From Algoriphagus hitonicola (GTDB taxonomy: Bacteria; Bacteroidota; Bacteroidia; Cytophagales; Cyclobacteriaceae), in NCBI RefSeq assembly GCF_900113375.1, contig NZ_FOPC01000009.1, positions 62,001 through 126,000 on the forward strand: DNA of 64,000 nt, in the 5' to 3' direction. Below the pieces are notes generated by a model, which did no database searches, was not told the DNA's origin, and was given only the letters and a program-made list of their open reading frames with translations. The stretch's first letter is position 1, and the number at the start of each line of letters is the position of its first letter. Shown here in pieces: positions 32,434 to 41,737 of the stretch. A program made the translations under genes and the position numbers.

Positions 32434-34938
32434 ATGAAAAAATCATCTACCTACCTGATTTTAGCTGCTGCGGGAATGCTCTTGATGGGCACAGCCTCGG
32501 CTCAGCAAATCAAACCAACCACCGAAAAAGAACTGGTGGAAGCAATTGAAAAACACCGAGAACTATACGCCTCTACTCCGCTCAAAGACTTCAAAGCCAG
32601 AAATATCGGACCAACCAATATGTCCGGCAGAATCGTGGATCTCGAAGTAGCGCAAAACCCAAATACGTTTTATATCGCTGCGGCGTCTGGCGGTGTCTGG
32701 AAGACGGAAGACAACGGGCAGTCGTTCACCCCGATTTTTGATCATCAAAGTGCGTTGGGAATAGGAGACATTGCGCTTTCTCCCTCTGACAACAATATCC
32801 TGTGGGTGGGTACCGGCGAAGATAATTCCAGCCGATCCACTTACGCGGGCTCAGGTGTCTATAAATCCACTGATGCTGGAAAAACCTGGCAATTCATGGG
32901 GTTGCCGCATTCGCAGCATATCGGCTCGGTTCAGATTCACCCCACCAATCCCGACATCGTTTGGGTGGGATCTATGGGCGGACTCTATTCTCAAAACAAA
33001 GAACGCGGACTATACATGACCACCGATGGCGGTGCTTCTTGGGAAAAAGTGCTTTACATTGATGACAATACAGGCATCATCGACATCAAAGTTCATCCAA
33101 AGAATCCTGATATTCTTTTGGCGGCCTCTTGGGAGCGATTTCGACAGGCTCATGACTTCATTGGCAATGGGGAAGGCTCCGCAATTTGGCGATCTGAAGA
33201 CGGGGGAAAAACATGGGAAAAAGCAGTCGAAGGTTTTCCTCAAAATGAATTTGTAGGCCGGATCGGGTTTGATTTTTCGCAGAGCAATCCAGATGTGGTC
33301 TATGCCTTGCATGACAACCAAGGTCCATCAGAGGAAGAACCTCAAGAACCCCGAAGACGAGGAGAGGAAGAGGAAAATCCATTGAAATTTGAAGACTTTG
33401 AGAGTATGTCCGTAGAAGACGCTATGGGACTGGATGAGAAAAGGCTAAATACATTTTTACGCAGAAATCAAGTTGCCAGCAAATACACTTCAGCCGAAAT
33501 CAAGCGTCAGCTCCGTACCGGAAAAATCACCACTAGTCAAATCGCTGATTACAATAAAAAGGCTAACGATGCCAATGCCGCACTAACCAATGCTTCGATC
33601 ATTGGAGCGGAGGTGTTCCGATCTGAGGATGCAGGCAAATCCTGGAAAAAAGTATCCGAATCCGACTTAAGCAGACTATACAATACCTATGGTTACTATT
33701 TTGGAGAAATTCGAGTCGGAACAGAAAACGAAGATGAGGTTTTTGTTTTGGGAGTTCCGCTTTTGGTATCAAGAGACGGAGGTAAAAACTTCACCAGAAC
33801 GGACTCCATTGGTAGACCGCACTCTGACCATCAAGCCATGTGGATCAATCCCAAAAATGGCAAGCATATACTCCTCGGAAATGACGGAGGCCTGTATCGA
33901 AGCTATGGCGGCGGTGCACGCTGGGATCACTTGAATACGCAAATGCCGATTTCCCAATTCTATTCAATCATGACCGATGATGCCACGCCGTATAATGTTT
34001 ATGGTGGTATGCAAGACAATGGGGTGTGGTTTGGTAGCTCCAAAAATGACCCTGCTGATCGCTGGGAATCCTTGATGGGCGGGGACGGAATGGTCGTAGC
34101 AGTGGATACCCGGGACAATGATATTGTGTACACGGGCTTTCAGTTTGGCAATTACTTCCGTATCGATAAAGCTTCAGGAGATCGAAAAAGAATCACGCCG
34201 GGTCACGATATCGGAAATGATCCCAATCGCTGGAACTGGCGAACACCCGCTAGACTGAGCCATCACAATCAGGACATCATTTATATGGGTTCGCAGTATG
34301 TGTACCAAAGCTTGGATCAGGGAAGCACCTGGACGACCATTTCCCCAGACTTGACCAAAAACGAAAAAAGTGGTAATGTTCCCTTTGCCACCCTATCTGT
34401 GGTAGAAGAATCCCCATTTGAATTTGGGACACTCTATGCAGGATCTGATGACGGAAATGTCTGGATCACCCGAAACAATGGAGGAAACTGGGAATCGCTT
34501 AATGAAGGCCTTCCGCAAGATCGCTGGGTAAGCTCTATCGCTCCATCTAAACATCAGGAAGGGCTAGTCTACATCACGCTAAATGGTTATCGCTATGATG
34601 AATTCAAAACCTATATATTCAAAAGCTTGGATTACGGCAAAACCTGGATTCCTATCAACGGAAATCTACCTGAGGAATCGACAAACATCATTTTGGAAGA
34701 TCATCTCAATCCGGCCATCCTCTATCTTGGAACAGACCACGGACTTTATGTAACAATGGATGGTGGAAGCCACTGGAATCTTTTCCAAGGACAGATTCCA
34801 AATGTCCCTATTTACGATATGGTAATCCAAGAACGGGAAAATGACCTTGTTATCGGGACACATGGCCGAAGTGTTTACATTATAGAATTGGAGCAAATCC
34901 ATGAATTGGCAAAACCAGATCAAAAAGTAATGGATTAA
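32434..34938 (+). CDS. Exported VPS10/sortilin-like BNR (Asp-box) repeat protein
   Basis: An 834-residue exported protein with a signal peptide ending GTASAQQ (residues 1-24). It carries many Asp-box repeats of the form SxDxGxTW: KSTDAGKTWQF, TTDGGASWEK, RSEDGGKTWEK, RSEDAGKSWKK, SRDGGKNF, RNNGGNWES, KSLDYGKTW and TMDGGSHW, indicating a double beta-propeller as in sortilin/xyloglucanase-type folds. An acidic and helical insertion lies at about residues 295-390. Related proteins in Bacteroidota are called glycosyl hydrolase or VPS10 domain proteins, but no catalytic acid pair is evident, so an enzymatic role is not supported. No T9SS tail is seen at the C-terminus. Confidence 0.8.
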   Translation: MKKSSTYLILAAAGMLLMGTASAQQIKPTTEKELVEAIEKHRELYASTPLKDFKARNIGPTNMSGRIVDLEVAQNPNTFYIAAASGGVWKTEDNGQSFTPIFDHQSALGIGDIALSPSDNNILWVGTGEDNSSRSTYAGSGVYKSTDAGKTWQFMGLPHSQHIGSVQIHPTNPDIVWVGSMGGLYSQNKERGLYMTTDGGASWEKVLYIDDNTGIIDIKVHPKNPDILLAASWERFRQAHDFIGNGEGSAIWRSEDGGKTWEKAVEGFPQNEFVGRIGFDFSQSNPDVVYALHDNQGPSEEEPQEPRRRGEEEENPLKFEDFESMSVEDAMGLDEKRLNTFLRRNQVASKYTSAEIKRQLRTGKITTSQIADYNKKANDANAALTNASIIGAEVFRSEDAGKSWKKVSESDLSRLYNTYGYYFGEIRVGTENEDEVFVLGVPLLVSRDGGKNFTRTDSIGRPHSDHQAMWINPKNGKHILLGNDGGLYRSYGGGARWDHLNTQMPISQFYSIMTDDATPYNVYGGMQDNGVWFGSSKNDPADRWESLMGGDGMVVAVDTRDNDIVYTGFQFGNYFRIDKASGDRKRITPGHDIGNDPNRWNWRTPARLSHHNQDIIYMGSQYVYQSLDQGSTWTTISPDLTKNEKSGNVPFATLSVVEESPFEFGTLYAGSDDGNVWITRNNGGNWESLNEGLPQDRWVSSIAPSKHQEGLVYITLNGYRYDEFKTYIFKSLDYGKTWIPINGNLPEESTNIILEDHLNPAILYLGTDHGLYVTMDGGSHWNLFQGQIPNVPIYDMVIQERENDLVIGTHGRSVYIIELEQIHELAKPDQKVMD

Positions 34939-34959
34939 GTCCACCTCAAACTGAATAAG

Positions 34960-34993
34960 AAAAGCCCGAAAGATTACTCTTTCGGGCTTTTTG
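34960..34993. terminator. Bidirectional terminator
   Basis: A 14-bp perfect stem AAAAGCCCGAAAGA (34960-34973) and TCTTTCGGGCTTTT (34978-34991) with loop TTAC. It separates the convergent BNR protein and porin-like genes and has T or A tracts on both sides. Confidence 0.85.
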
Positions 34994-35010
34994 TATTATA
35001 AATTAGGGGT

Positions 35011-35601
35011 TTAAAACAGCTTAAAACCAATCGATAAAATCCATTGATTTAATCGATTATCCGTACCAAACCCAGCGATATTTTCAGTCACTTTACTTAA
35101 TCCTCCCTCGTACTTAGCATCGATAAAAAGATTTCCAAAATCAACTCCCAAACCAGCTTGATATCCTAGCGTAGCTGCTTTAAAATCCACATCACTCACG
35201 GTACCACCTGCATCTTCCAAATTAGAATTCACATTGATACTGGCAATTGGTCCCGCTTGTAAGCGTAGTATTTTTAACATCTTCAGACCGAGCATCACCG
35301 GAATATCAATCCGGTTAAAGTCTGCCTGATATCTCTCGGAGCCGGAGCCTTGAGGATCCAATATGAATACACCACTGGTTTGGGTAAATAGCAATTCGGG
35401 TTGAGCATAAAACCCTGCTCCGCCGAGCCTAGCAAAAACACCGAGATGATATCCTGTTTGTGCTCCTTGCGGTACGAATCGGTCAGAATCAAAATCGATC
35501 TCGGTACTACTCAGCCCACCTTTGATTCCGAATCCGAAATTTTGACTGAAGCCTTGAAAGGCCAGTCCGATCAACAATAAAATAATTGGTAATTTTTTCA
35601 T
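35011..35601 (-). CDS. Porin-family outer membrane beta-barrel protein (PF13568 type)
   Basis: A 196-residue small beta-barrel. The Met at 35601 gives a clean signal peptide (MKKLPIILLLIGLAFQGFSQ), after which the mature protein starts NFGFGIKGGLSSTEI, the usual first strand of this family. Strands alternate with short turns (GYHLGVFARLGGAGFYAQPELLF, LGLKMLKILRLQAGPIASIN, TLGYQAGLGVDFGNLFIDAKYEGG) and the protein ends IGFKLF with a terminal Phe for Bam-dependent insertion. About eight strands are expected. Substrate or function unknown. The receiver-domain gene lies 75 nt upstream on the same strand. Confidence 0.85.
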   Translation of the reverse strand: MKKLPIILLLIGLAFQGFSQNFGFGIKGGLSSTEIDFDSDRFVPQGAQTGYHLGVFARLGGAGFYAQPELLFTQTSGVFILDPQGSGSERYQADFNRIDIPVMLGLKMLKILRLQAGPIASINVNSNLEDAGGTVSDVDFKAATLGYQAGLGVDFGNLFIDAKYEGGLSKVTENIAGFGTDNRLNQWILSIGFKLF

Positions 35602-35676
35602 AGCAGTGAAGGTTAATTGAAAAACCATAACGAAATACTACTTGAAAAAGTAGCAATTCTACTGCCAGACTTTAAA

Positions 35677-36048
35677 TCAATTCAATCCTGCGGTAGCTTT
35701 GGCTTTGGCTAAATTGTATAATTCCCAAAAATCAATGGGCTTAGGAACTAAGGTGTCAAAAGGAATAGGAGTCTTCTGTCTGTAATAATCCACATCCCCT
35801 GCTGTAAAGCCAATTACCGGAATACTATGCGTGATACTATTCCCTTTTACCTCGCTCAAAAATTCAATTCCATCCATTTCTGGCATCATAATATCGGTCA
35901 AGATCACATTGAACCCCGGATTTTTACGAAGTTCGTCCAGCGCCTCTTTTCCATTATTTGCAATCACAACGGTATCTGCAGATTTTTCAAAAATCTTTCG
36001 CAGTATCAATAAATGAAGGGCATTGTCGTCGACTACTAAAACTCTCAT
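35677..36048 (-). CDS. Stand-alone CheY-like response regulator receiver
   Basis: A 123-residue single receiver domain. It begins MRVLVVDDNALHLLILRKIF with the acidic pair Asp7/Asp8, the phosphorylation site is Asp52 in LTDIMMPEMDG, Thr82 lies in GFTAGD and the conserved Lys103 in VPKPID. There is no output domain and no histidine kinase nearby. The VVDDNxxN/H-L start and MMPEMDG pattern resemble receivers that accept phosphate from hybrid kinases. It may therefore work through protein contacts or a phosphorelay encoded elsewhere. Confidence 0.88.
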   Translation of the reverse strand: MRVLVVDDNALHLLILRKIFEKSADTVVIANNGKEALDELRKNPGFNVILTDIMMPEMDGIEFLSEVKGNSITHSIPVIGFTAGDVDYYRQKTPIPFDTLVPKPIDFWELYNLAKAKATAGLN

Positions 36049-36232
36049 GGCGGTATTAAAAACAGTTAAACTAATTCGAAAAGCATTCTAATTTACATAA
36101 TGTACTGATCAATAGCTAGCTAAATCATAAAAAGTACAATTCCAGAAATTATAAACCCATCAGAGGTGAGAAATCCTGAAAACTGGAAATTTTCATAAAT
36201 CTTTCAGACAAATCTAATATTCATTTAAGAGC

Positions 36233-36267
36233 AAAAAAAAGGTTGACCCTAAGCAGAGTCAACCTTT
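36233..36267 (-). terminator. Terminator of the sodium symporter gene
   Basis: On the minus strand AAAGGTTGAC and GTCAACCTTT form a 10-bp stem (36238-36247 with 36258-36267) with a 10-nt loop region and are followed by a run of eight T (36233-36240 as A on the plus strand). Confidence 0.75.
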
Positions 36268-36286
36268 CTATTTGTCAAAGAGGAGA

Positions 36287-37672
36287 TTATGCAGCTTGTG
36301 GAGCTCCAAAAATCCCAACCATATTCAAAATCAAGAGGATAATTACAATAGGACAAACCCATCGGATAAAGAAAATCCAACCCGAACGGAAAGGTCCTTT
36401 AAATCCTGGTGCTCCCAATGCCAATTCATCCGCAAAGTCTGAAATCTTCCTTGCCCAGCCAGTGTACAGCGCCAGCATCAAACAAATCACAATTACCGCA
36501 AATGTCCCGAAAATAAAATCCATCGCTCCGAAAAATCCTCTTATCGGATTGCTTAGGAATGTGAATTCAATTTCAGCAAAGAAATTGCCTTCAATATTGG
36601 ATAATGCAGACGGTACAGACATGATCATGGCTCCTATTCCGACTATCCAGGTCGCTTTTTTACGGTTCCATTTTCTGTCATCGATCAGGTACGCTACGGG
36701 TACTTCCAGCATAGAAATCGTAGATGTCAAAGCCGCTACCATCAATAACAAAAAGAAAAGTGCTCCGATGAAGTTTCCTCCTGGCATTTGATCAAATACC
36801 CGAGGCAACACGTCAAATACCAAAGCTGGACCCGCAGAAGGATCCTTACCGGGTAGCAACGCAAATAAGGCAGGAAACACCATCAGACCACCCAATAAGG
36901 CTACGGCTGTATCCATCCCCGCAATCCATCCCGAAGATTGAATAATATTTGATCTTTTAGGAAGATAAGAACCAAAGGTGATCATCAATCCCCATCCTAC
37001 GGACATGGAAAAGAAGGCTTGACCTAAAGCCTGAAGTACTACAGTACCATTGATTTTTGAGAAATCAGGGTTGAGATAATATTGAATTCCCGCTTCAGCG
37101 CCTTCCAAGGTGACTGATCTACCGGCAATGAAAATGATAATAATAAAGAGAACAGGCATCATAAATTTGGCTGCCTTTTCGATTCCTCCTGATACACCAC
37201 CCAATACGATAAGAATAGTCACTAAAATAAAAACAAATGTTAAGGGAATGACATATTCTGGAGTTTCTACAAACACCTCAAAATCAACGGGAATATTGAT
37301 TATTTCCGTAAAAATATAACCAACCGTCCACCCGGCAATCACCGAGTAATAGCTAAAAACAAAAAAACAGACCATCACACAAAGGACGCCTGTTAATTGC
37401 CAAAACTTATTCCCTCCTGTATCCCGAATCGCTCCAATGGGGTTTTTTCCCGACTTTCTTCCTAGGGCAATTTCATTGAACAATAGGGGAAGTGCGATCA
37501 AAACCACACAAATTAAGTAGACAAAAACAAAGGCACCGCCTCCGTTTTCACCAGTGAGATAGGGGAATCTCCAAATATTTCCAAGACCGACTGCAGAACC
37601 GGCTGCTGCCATAATAAAGCCGAGACTCGAGCCAAATTGATCTCTATCGTCGGGGTTTGCGTTTACTGCCAT
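36287..37672 (-). CDS. Neurotransmitter:sodium symporter (NSS) family transporter
   Basis: A 461-residue inner membrane transporter with about twelve helices. The N-terminal SSLGFIMAAAGSAVGLGNIWRFPYL contains the unwound TM1 Na+-binding sequence GSAVGLGNIWRFPY, diagnostic of the LeuT/SNF family, and GGGAFVFVYL marks TM2. TM6 has QALGQAFFSMSVGWG, matching the substrate-binding unwound region. Members import amino acids or indoles with sodium. The exact substrate cannot be read from sequence by eye. It is followed by its own terminator. Confidence 0.92.
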   Translation of the reverse strand: MAVNANPDDRDQFGSSLGFIMAAAGSAVGLGNIWRFPYLTGENGGGAFVFVYLICVVLIALPLLFNEIALGRKSGKNPIGAIRDTGGNKFWQLTGVLCVMVCFFVFSYYSVIAGWTVGYIFTEIINIPVDFEVFVETPEYVIPLTFVFILVTILIVLGGVSGGIEKAAKFMMPVLFIIIIFIAGRSVTLEGAEAGIQYYLNPDFSKINGTVVLQALGQAFFSMSVGWGLMITFGSYLPKRSNIIQSSGWIAGMDTAVALLGGLMVFPALFALLPGKDPSAGPALVFDVLPRVFDQMPGGNFIGALFFLLLMVAALTSTISMLEVPVAYLIDDRKWNRKKATWIVGIGAMIMSVPSALSNIEGNFFAEIEFTFLSNPIRGFFGAMDFIFGTFAVIVICLMLALYTGWARKISDFADELALGAPGFKGPFRSGWIFFIRWVCPIVIILLILNMVGIFGAPQAA

Positions 37673-37711
37673 AGATAATGCTAAAGTTAATTAAAGGGTA
37701 TAAACTGCTTT

Positions 37712-38629
37712 TTAAGAGCGGGCTAAGATAATTTGTTTTGATAAAATACCAATTGCCGTTCGGAAAGTTTTGGGTTCGTATCCGAGCTGTTTTCGCGCTT
37801 TTTCTATAATAAATCCTGTTTTGAGCGGTCTTCGTGCAGCTTGGGTGAATTTATTCGAGTCAGTTTTCTTAATCAATGACTCATCTAAATCAAAATATTC
37901 GGCCGTAATCTGAGCCATTTGATAGGGTGTCAGAAAATCCGGACCTGAAATATGATAAATCCCCTCAACTCCTTTTTTTGCGATCAAAATGCATCCTTCT
38001 GCCAAATCTTCCGCTAAAGTAGGGCTGCGAAACTGGTCATCGACTACCTGAATTTCTTTTCCTGCCTCCAGGCTTTCTTTAACCCAAAGGACAATATTGC
38101 TACGGCTCAGGTCATGGGCGATTCCGAAAACCAGCACCGTCCTGGCTATCGCCCATTTCAGCTTAGAATCTTTTACGATGGCTTCCCCTTCCAGCTTAGT
38201 CTGTCCATAAAAATTGACCGGATTTGGCGCTGCCATTTCATCAAGTGGTCCCTCATCTCCTTCAAAAATAAAATCCGTGGACACAAAAATGAAATGTGCA
38301 TCAATTTCTTCTGCTGCCTCCACGAGATATTTCGTGGCCAGTACATTGGCACTGTAACAGGCCTCCTGATGAAGCTCACAGGTATCCACATTAGTCATCG
38401 CTGCTCCATGGATAATCACCGATGGCTGTTCTTTGGATAAAACTGCCCTGACTGATTTTTCATTTTCGATATCCAAGGAAACATATTTAAATCCTTCTCC
38501 CGGCAATCGACATGGACCTCTACCAGTAGCCAACACTTCAAACTCACCTTCCTCCACAAGCTTTTGAACCAGTTTTTGTCCCAAAAGACCATTGGCTCCG
38601 GTAATCAATATTTTCTTTTTAGTTGCCAT
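37712..38629 (-). CDS. RmlD-like NAD(P)-dependent sugar reductase/epimerase (extended SDR)
   Basis: A 305-residue Rossmann enzyme. The NAD(P)-binding GxxGxxG motif is ITGANGLLGQKLV near the start, the acidic/ribose region follows at ATGRG, and the catalytic Tyr-Lys pair is FYGQTKLEGE (about residues 150-159), preceded by VSTDFIFEGDEGP, which is characteristic of dTDP-4-dehydrorhamnose reductase. It could reduce a nucleotide sugar, but no other rhamnose genes are near. The Met at 38629 overlaps the upstream cyclophilin gene end by 11 nt. This is the last gene of the minus-strand operon starting at 44082. Confidence 0.85.
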   Translation of the reverse strand: MATKKKILITGANGLLGQKLVQKLVEEGEFEVLATGRGPCRLPGEGFKYVSLDIENEKSVRAVLSKEQPSVIIHGAAMTNVDTCELHQEACYSANVLATKYLVEAAEEIDAHFIFVSTDFIFEGDEGPLDEMAAPNPVNFYGQTKLEGEAIVKDSKLKWAIARTVLVFGIAHDLSRSNIVLWVKESLEAGKEIQVVDDQFRSPTLAEDLAEGCILIAKKGVEGIYHISGPDFLTPYQMAQITAEYFDLDESLIKKTDSNKFTQAARRPLKTGFIIEKARKQLGYEPKTFRTAIGILSKQIILARS

Positions 38630-39464
38630 CCGGATATTTATATCCAAATTCCCTTTCAATTTTTCCCTTTGACATGCGCTCTACACTCACAGTCATGTAC
38701 ACGGGGTCGAGTGGTCTATCTCTCGAACCACGACGCTCCTGAGCTATTTTTTCGGCCACATCGATGCCTTGAATGACCTCCCCAAATACAGTGTATTCGT
38801 CATCCAAATGGGGAGTCCCACCCACTGAAGTGTAGGCTTCAATTCTTTCCTGTGGAATGTCCTTGGTTAGATTCATGCCTAGCGATTGTTCGATTTCATC
38901 CCGCTTGGAAAGCAGAAGTTGATTTAAGGAATCATACTCCTCAGATTCGTAAAGACGCGTGTAAGTATTTCTAAGCTCCTCTTGACTTTCCACCTGAATA
39001 TATTGCATAAAAGCCGATTGTAGCCTCGGCATATCGGTCGTCAATTCCAGCTCGGAGTAAACTTTCCCCAAAACAATATAAAATTGAGAACCGCTGGATT
39101 TTCGCTCGGGGTTGATATTGTTTCCTTGTCTTGCTGCCGCAATCATTCCTTTTTTATGAAAATGCTCAGGCAAAATCTCTGCTTCCAAAAGAGGCCATTC
39201 CTCAGAAGGCATGTCTTCTTTCCCAAATACATCTCCCCCCTGCACCATAAAATCCGGAATTACCCGATGAAATTCCGTTGAATCAAATCGCCCACTTTCA
39301 GCCAAATCAATAAAATTTGTTTTATGAATGGGGGTATCATCAAAAAGCACCGCCACGATCTGACCGTGCTTAGTATCTATCCGGACCAATTGGTCTTTTT
39401 GTCCTGCACAGGCAAAAAACAGCATTGCCGCAGCACCTACTACTAGCTGATTGAATAATTTCAT
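38619..39464 (-). CDS. Cyclophilin-type peptidyl-prolyl cis-trans isomerase lipoprotein
   Basis: A 281-residue envelope PPIase. A lipoprotein signal ends at MLFFAC (Cys19). Cyclophilin motifs follow: FHRVIPDFMVQGGD with the catalytic Arg, then GMIAAARQGNNINPERKSSGSQFYIVLG and finally EYTVFGEVIQGIDVAEKI. Between FYIVLG and YTVFGEV there is a helical insertion of about 90 residues, common in Bacteroidota homologues but absent from E. coli PpiA/B. It would fold secreted or outer-membrane proteins. Its start overlaps the hemC stop by 4 nt. Confidence 0.9.
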   Translation of the reverse strand: MKLFNQLVVGAAAMLFFACAGQKDQLVRIDTKHGQIVAVLFDDTPIHKTNFIDLAESGRFDSTEFHRVIPDFMVQGGDVFGKEDMPSEEWPLLEAEILPEHFHKKGMIAAARQGNNINPERKSSGSQFYIVLGKVYSELELTTDMPRLQSAFMQYIQVESQEELRNTYTRLYESEEYDSLNQLLLSKRDEIEQSLGMNLTKDIPQERIEAYTSVGGTPHLDDEYTVFGEVIQGIDVAEKIAQERRGSRDRPLDPVYMTVSVERMSKGKIEREFGYKYPDGN

Positions 39465-40396
39465 TGGGTTAATGTTGATTTGATTTGGTCTAAAATTTTC
39501 TTTCCACCAGCCGCAAAGACTTCCTTGGCAAGTTGTTGACCCACCTGTTCGGGATCATGGATTGAGCCATTCACAGTCAAAGAAATTCGCTCTTTTCCAT
39601 CCAAACTCACAATTCCTCCATTCAGGCTAAGCTGGTTTCCACTGAGATTTCCCAAGGCGAAAACAGGAATGCTACAGCCTCCCTCCAAAACCCGAAGATA
39701 AGCTCTCTCGGCGCGCAATTTTAAGGCGGTTTCAGAATGATTCAAAGCTTCAGTAAGTTCAATCTTCAAAGATGTCTCCATTTTCGAGGCAATTTCAATT
39801 GCCACGGACCCTTGGCCCACAGCGGGAGTAAACTCTTGGAGCGAAAGCTCCTGCACGATTTGATCATCATATCCCATCCGATGTACCCCGGCATAGGCCA
39901 AAAGCAAACCATCACAAAGTCCCTCTTCCATTTTAAGGATTCGGGTTTGAAGATTTCCTCTGACTTCAACCGTCTTCACATGAGGATAAAAATGTTGTAA
40001 AGTCGCAACTCTTCGGGTAGATGACGTTCCTAAAAGGATCGGTTTGGATTTATCTGCCAAATCAATTTGATTTTTATGAGAAAGGATCACGTCATTTTCT
40101 TTTTCCCGCTTGGTAAAGGCGATTATTTCAAAACCCTCAGGCAGTTTGGACTGCATATCCTTGGCAGAATGAACCGCAATATCGATTCTCCCATCCAAAA
40201 GTTGATCTTCGAGCTCCTGAGTAAAAACTCCTTTACTGCCGATTTTAGAAATCGAAACGTCCAATATCTGATCGCCTTTGGTGTCAATGATCACGATTTC
40301 AGAGTCAATTCCTGCTCTTTTCAGCAACTCCTCCACATGATAGGCTTGCCACAGTGCGAGTTTACTGCCTCGTGTTCCTATTTTGATTTTTTTCAT
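39461..40396 (-). CDS. hemC: Porphobilinogen deaminase (hydroxymethylbilane synthase)
   Basis: Polymerises four porphobilinogens to hydroxymethylbilane in heme synthesis. The 311-residue enzyme starts [13 protein letters not shown], has the catalytic Asp80 in AVHSAKDM, arginine-rich cofactor contacts in [13 protein letters not shown] and VRGNLQTRI, and the dipyrromethane-binding Cys241 in LEGGCSIPV. It overlaps rimK upstream and the PPIase downstream by 4 nt each. It is separated from hemE, which lies at 61453 on the other strand, so heme genes are not clustered here. Confidence 0.96.
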   Translation of the reverse strand: MKKIKIGTRGSKLALWQAYHVEELLKRAGIDSEIVIIDTKGDQILDVSISKIGSKGVFTQELEDQLLDGRIDIAVHSAKDMQSKLPEGFEIIAFTKREKENDVILSHKNQIDLADKSKPILLGTSSTRRVATLQHFYPHVKTVEVRGNLQTRILKMEEGLCDGLLLAYAGVHRMGYDDQIVQELSLQEFTPAVGQGSVAIEIASKMETSLKIELTEALNHSETALKLRAERAYLRVLEGGCSIPVFALGNLSGNQLSLNGGIVSLDGKERISLTVNGSIHDPEQVGQQLAKEVFAAGGKKILDQIKSTLTQ

Positions 40397-41301
40397 TGCT
40401 CAGCTGCTCTTTTTGGAGATCTTTTTTTGACACCTTCTTCAATAAACTTGATGATTTCGGCAGCAATATCAATACCCGTGGCTTTTTCGATCCCTTCCAA
40501 ACCCGGCGAGCTATTTACCTCCAAAATCAGCGGACCTCTGGCCGATTGAAGCATGTCGACTCCGGCAATGTCCAGTCCCAAAGCTTTGGCCGCTCCTAGT
40601 GCAGCCTGACGCTCAGCTCTGCTCAATTTTATGATGGTTGCTTTACCACCTCGGTGCAGATTTGACCGGAATTCTCCTTCGGCCCCCTGTCGTTTCATTG
40701 CTCCGACTACTTTACCATTCACAACAAAAGCACGGATATCGGCTCCTTTTGCCTCTTTGATGAATTCCTGGACAATGATTCTCGCTTTCAATCCATGAAA
40801 TGCCTCAATCACCGATTGTCCAGCTTTCTTGGTTTCGGCCAAAACGACCCCGAGTCCCTGAGTGCCCTCGAGCAATTTGATAATCAACGGAGCTCCACCT
40901 ACATGCTCAATGAGCTGTTTTTCACCGCCTTTAGAAAAATTGGTAAAAGCGGTTTTTGGCATCCCCAAGCCTGCCTTGGAGAGAATCTGAAGGCTTCTCA
41001 GCTTATCTCGGCTTCTGACGATGGCCTGGGAATTTACCGCAGAAAAAGTCCCCATTAATTCAAACTGCCGAACTACCGCTGTTCCGTAAAATGTGACCGA
41101 AGCCCCAACCCGCGGAATAATGGCATCTACATCCGTGAGCTTTTCTCCTTTATAAATAATCGACGGCCCCTCCTGCTCGATAATCAGATCGCAGATACTG
41201 TGATTGACTATTATTCCCTCATGCCCTGCGGCATGAATGGCATGATAAAGCCGCTTGGTAGAATATAAATTAGGGTTTCGGGAGAGTATGGCTATTTTCA
41301 T
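40393..41301 (-). CDS. rimK: RimK-type ATP-grasp alpha-L-glutamate ligase
   Basis: A 302-residue ATP-grasp ligase. It begins [21 protein letters not shown], the family start, and the ATP-grasp core shows [37 protein letters not shown] and, near the end, [15 protein letters not shown] with the Mg-binding Glu-Asn. In E. coli and Pseudomonas RimK adds glutamates to the C-terminus of ribosomal protein S6. A RimB-like protease gene lies directly upstream with a 1-nt gap, as in the Pseudomonas rimABK locus. The Met at 41301 is preferred over an upstream in-frame start at 41343. Confidence 0.93.
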   Translation of the reverse strand: MKIAILSRNPNLYSTKRLYHAIHAAGHEGIIVNHSICDLIIEQEGPSIIYKGEKLTDVDAIIPRVGASVTFYGTAVVRQFELMGTFSAVNSQAIVRSRDKLRSLQILSKAGLGMPKTAFTNFSKGGEKQLIEHVGGAPLIIKLLEGTQGLGVVLAETKKAGQSVIEAFHGLKARIIVQEFIKEAKGADIRAFVVNGKVVGAMKRQGAEGEFRSNLHRGGKATIIKLSRAERQAALGAAKALGLDIAGVDMLQSARGPLILEVNSSPGLEGIEKATGIDIAAEIIKFIEEGVKKRSPKRAAEQ

Positions 41302-41302
41302 A

Positions 41303-41737
41303 TTAATTGCGGTAAGCTTTGGCTTGGTTGATTTTGGATACATCCACCAGAAAACGATTTCTGAGGATTTTTCTTCCCAGTAGAATGGCGTTTTTCATAC
41401 TGGACCGGTCTGTCAGGGTGATTTCGGCGATAAACTTCTCTCCGGCTAATTCCATTGGCGTTTCTATTAGGTAACGAACCTCTGCATGCCCAAAGGAATT
41501 TTTCACTTTCTTCTCTCTGTAGTTTTCCACAACTACTTCTTTTCCTGTAAATCCCCGATGTCCTGGAAGAAGCGCTTCGAAAACAAGGACGTTTTTTCCT
41601 TCCCGGACCTCTTCACGGATGTTTTCGGCATGAACCGAACTGGTATAAGCTCCAGTGTCTACTTTTGCCCAGACTAGTTTCAATCCTAGTTCAGGAAGTG
41701 AAATCCGTTCTTTTCTACCTATTATTTTTTTATCCAT
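41303..41737 (-). CDS. RimB-like retropepsin-type protease (PF05618, ATP-dependent Zn protease family)
   Basis: A 144-residue protein beginning [20 protein letters not shown] with the aspartic-protease-like motif [13 protein letters not shown] (Asp27-Thr28-Gly29). The family was long called ATP-dependent zinc protease, but RimB of Pseudomonas fluorescens has a retropepsin-like fold and trims glutamate tails or S6. It is one nucleotide upstream of rimK and overlaps holB by 8 nt. This pairing suggests joint addition and removal of glutamate residues on a ribosomal target. Confidence 0.83.
   Translation of the reverse strand: MDKKIIGRKERISLPELGLKLVWAKVDTGAYTSSVHAENIREEVREGKNVLVFEALLPGHRGFTGKEVVVENYREKKVKNSFGHAEVRYLIETPMELAGEKFIAEITLTDRSSMKNAILLGRKILRNRFLVDVSKINQAKAYRN

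Noticed and set aside
32434..34938. Glycoside hydrolase function for the BNR protein
   Set aside because: Asp-box repeats show the fold only; no catalytic acid pair could be identified.
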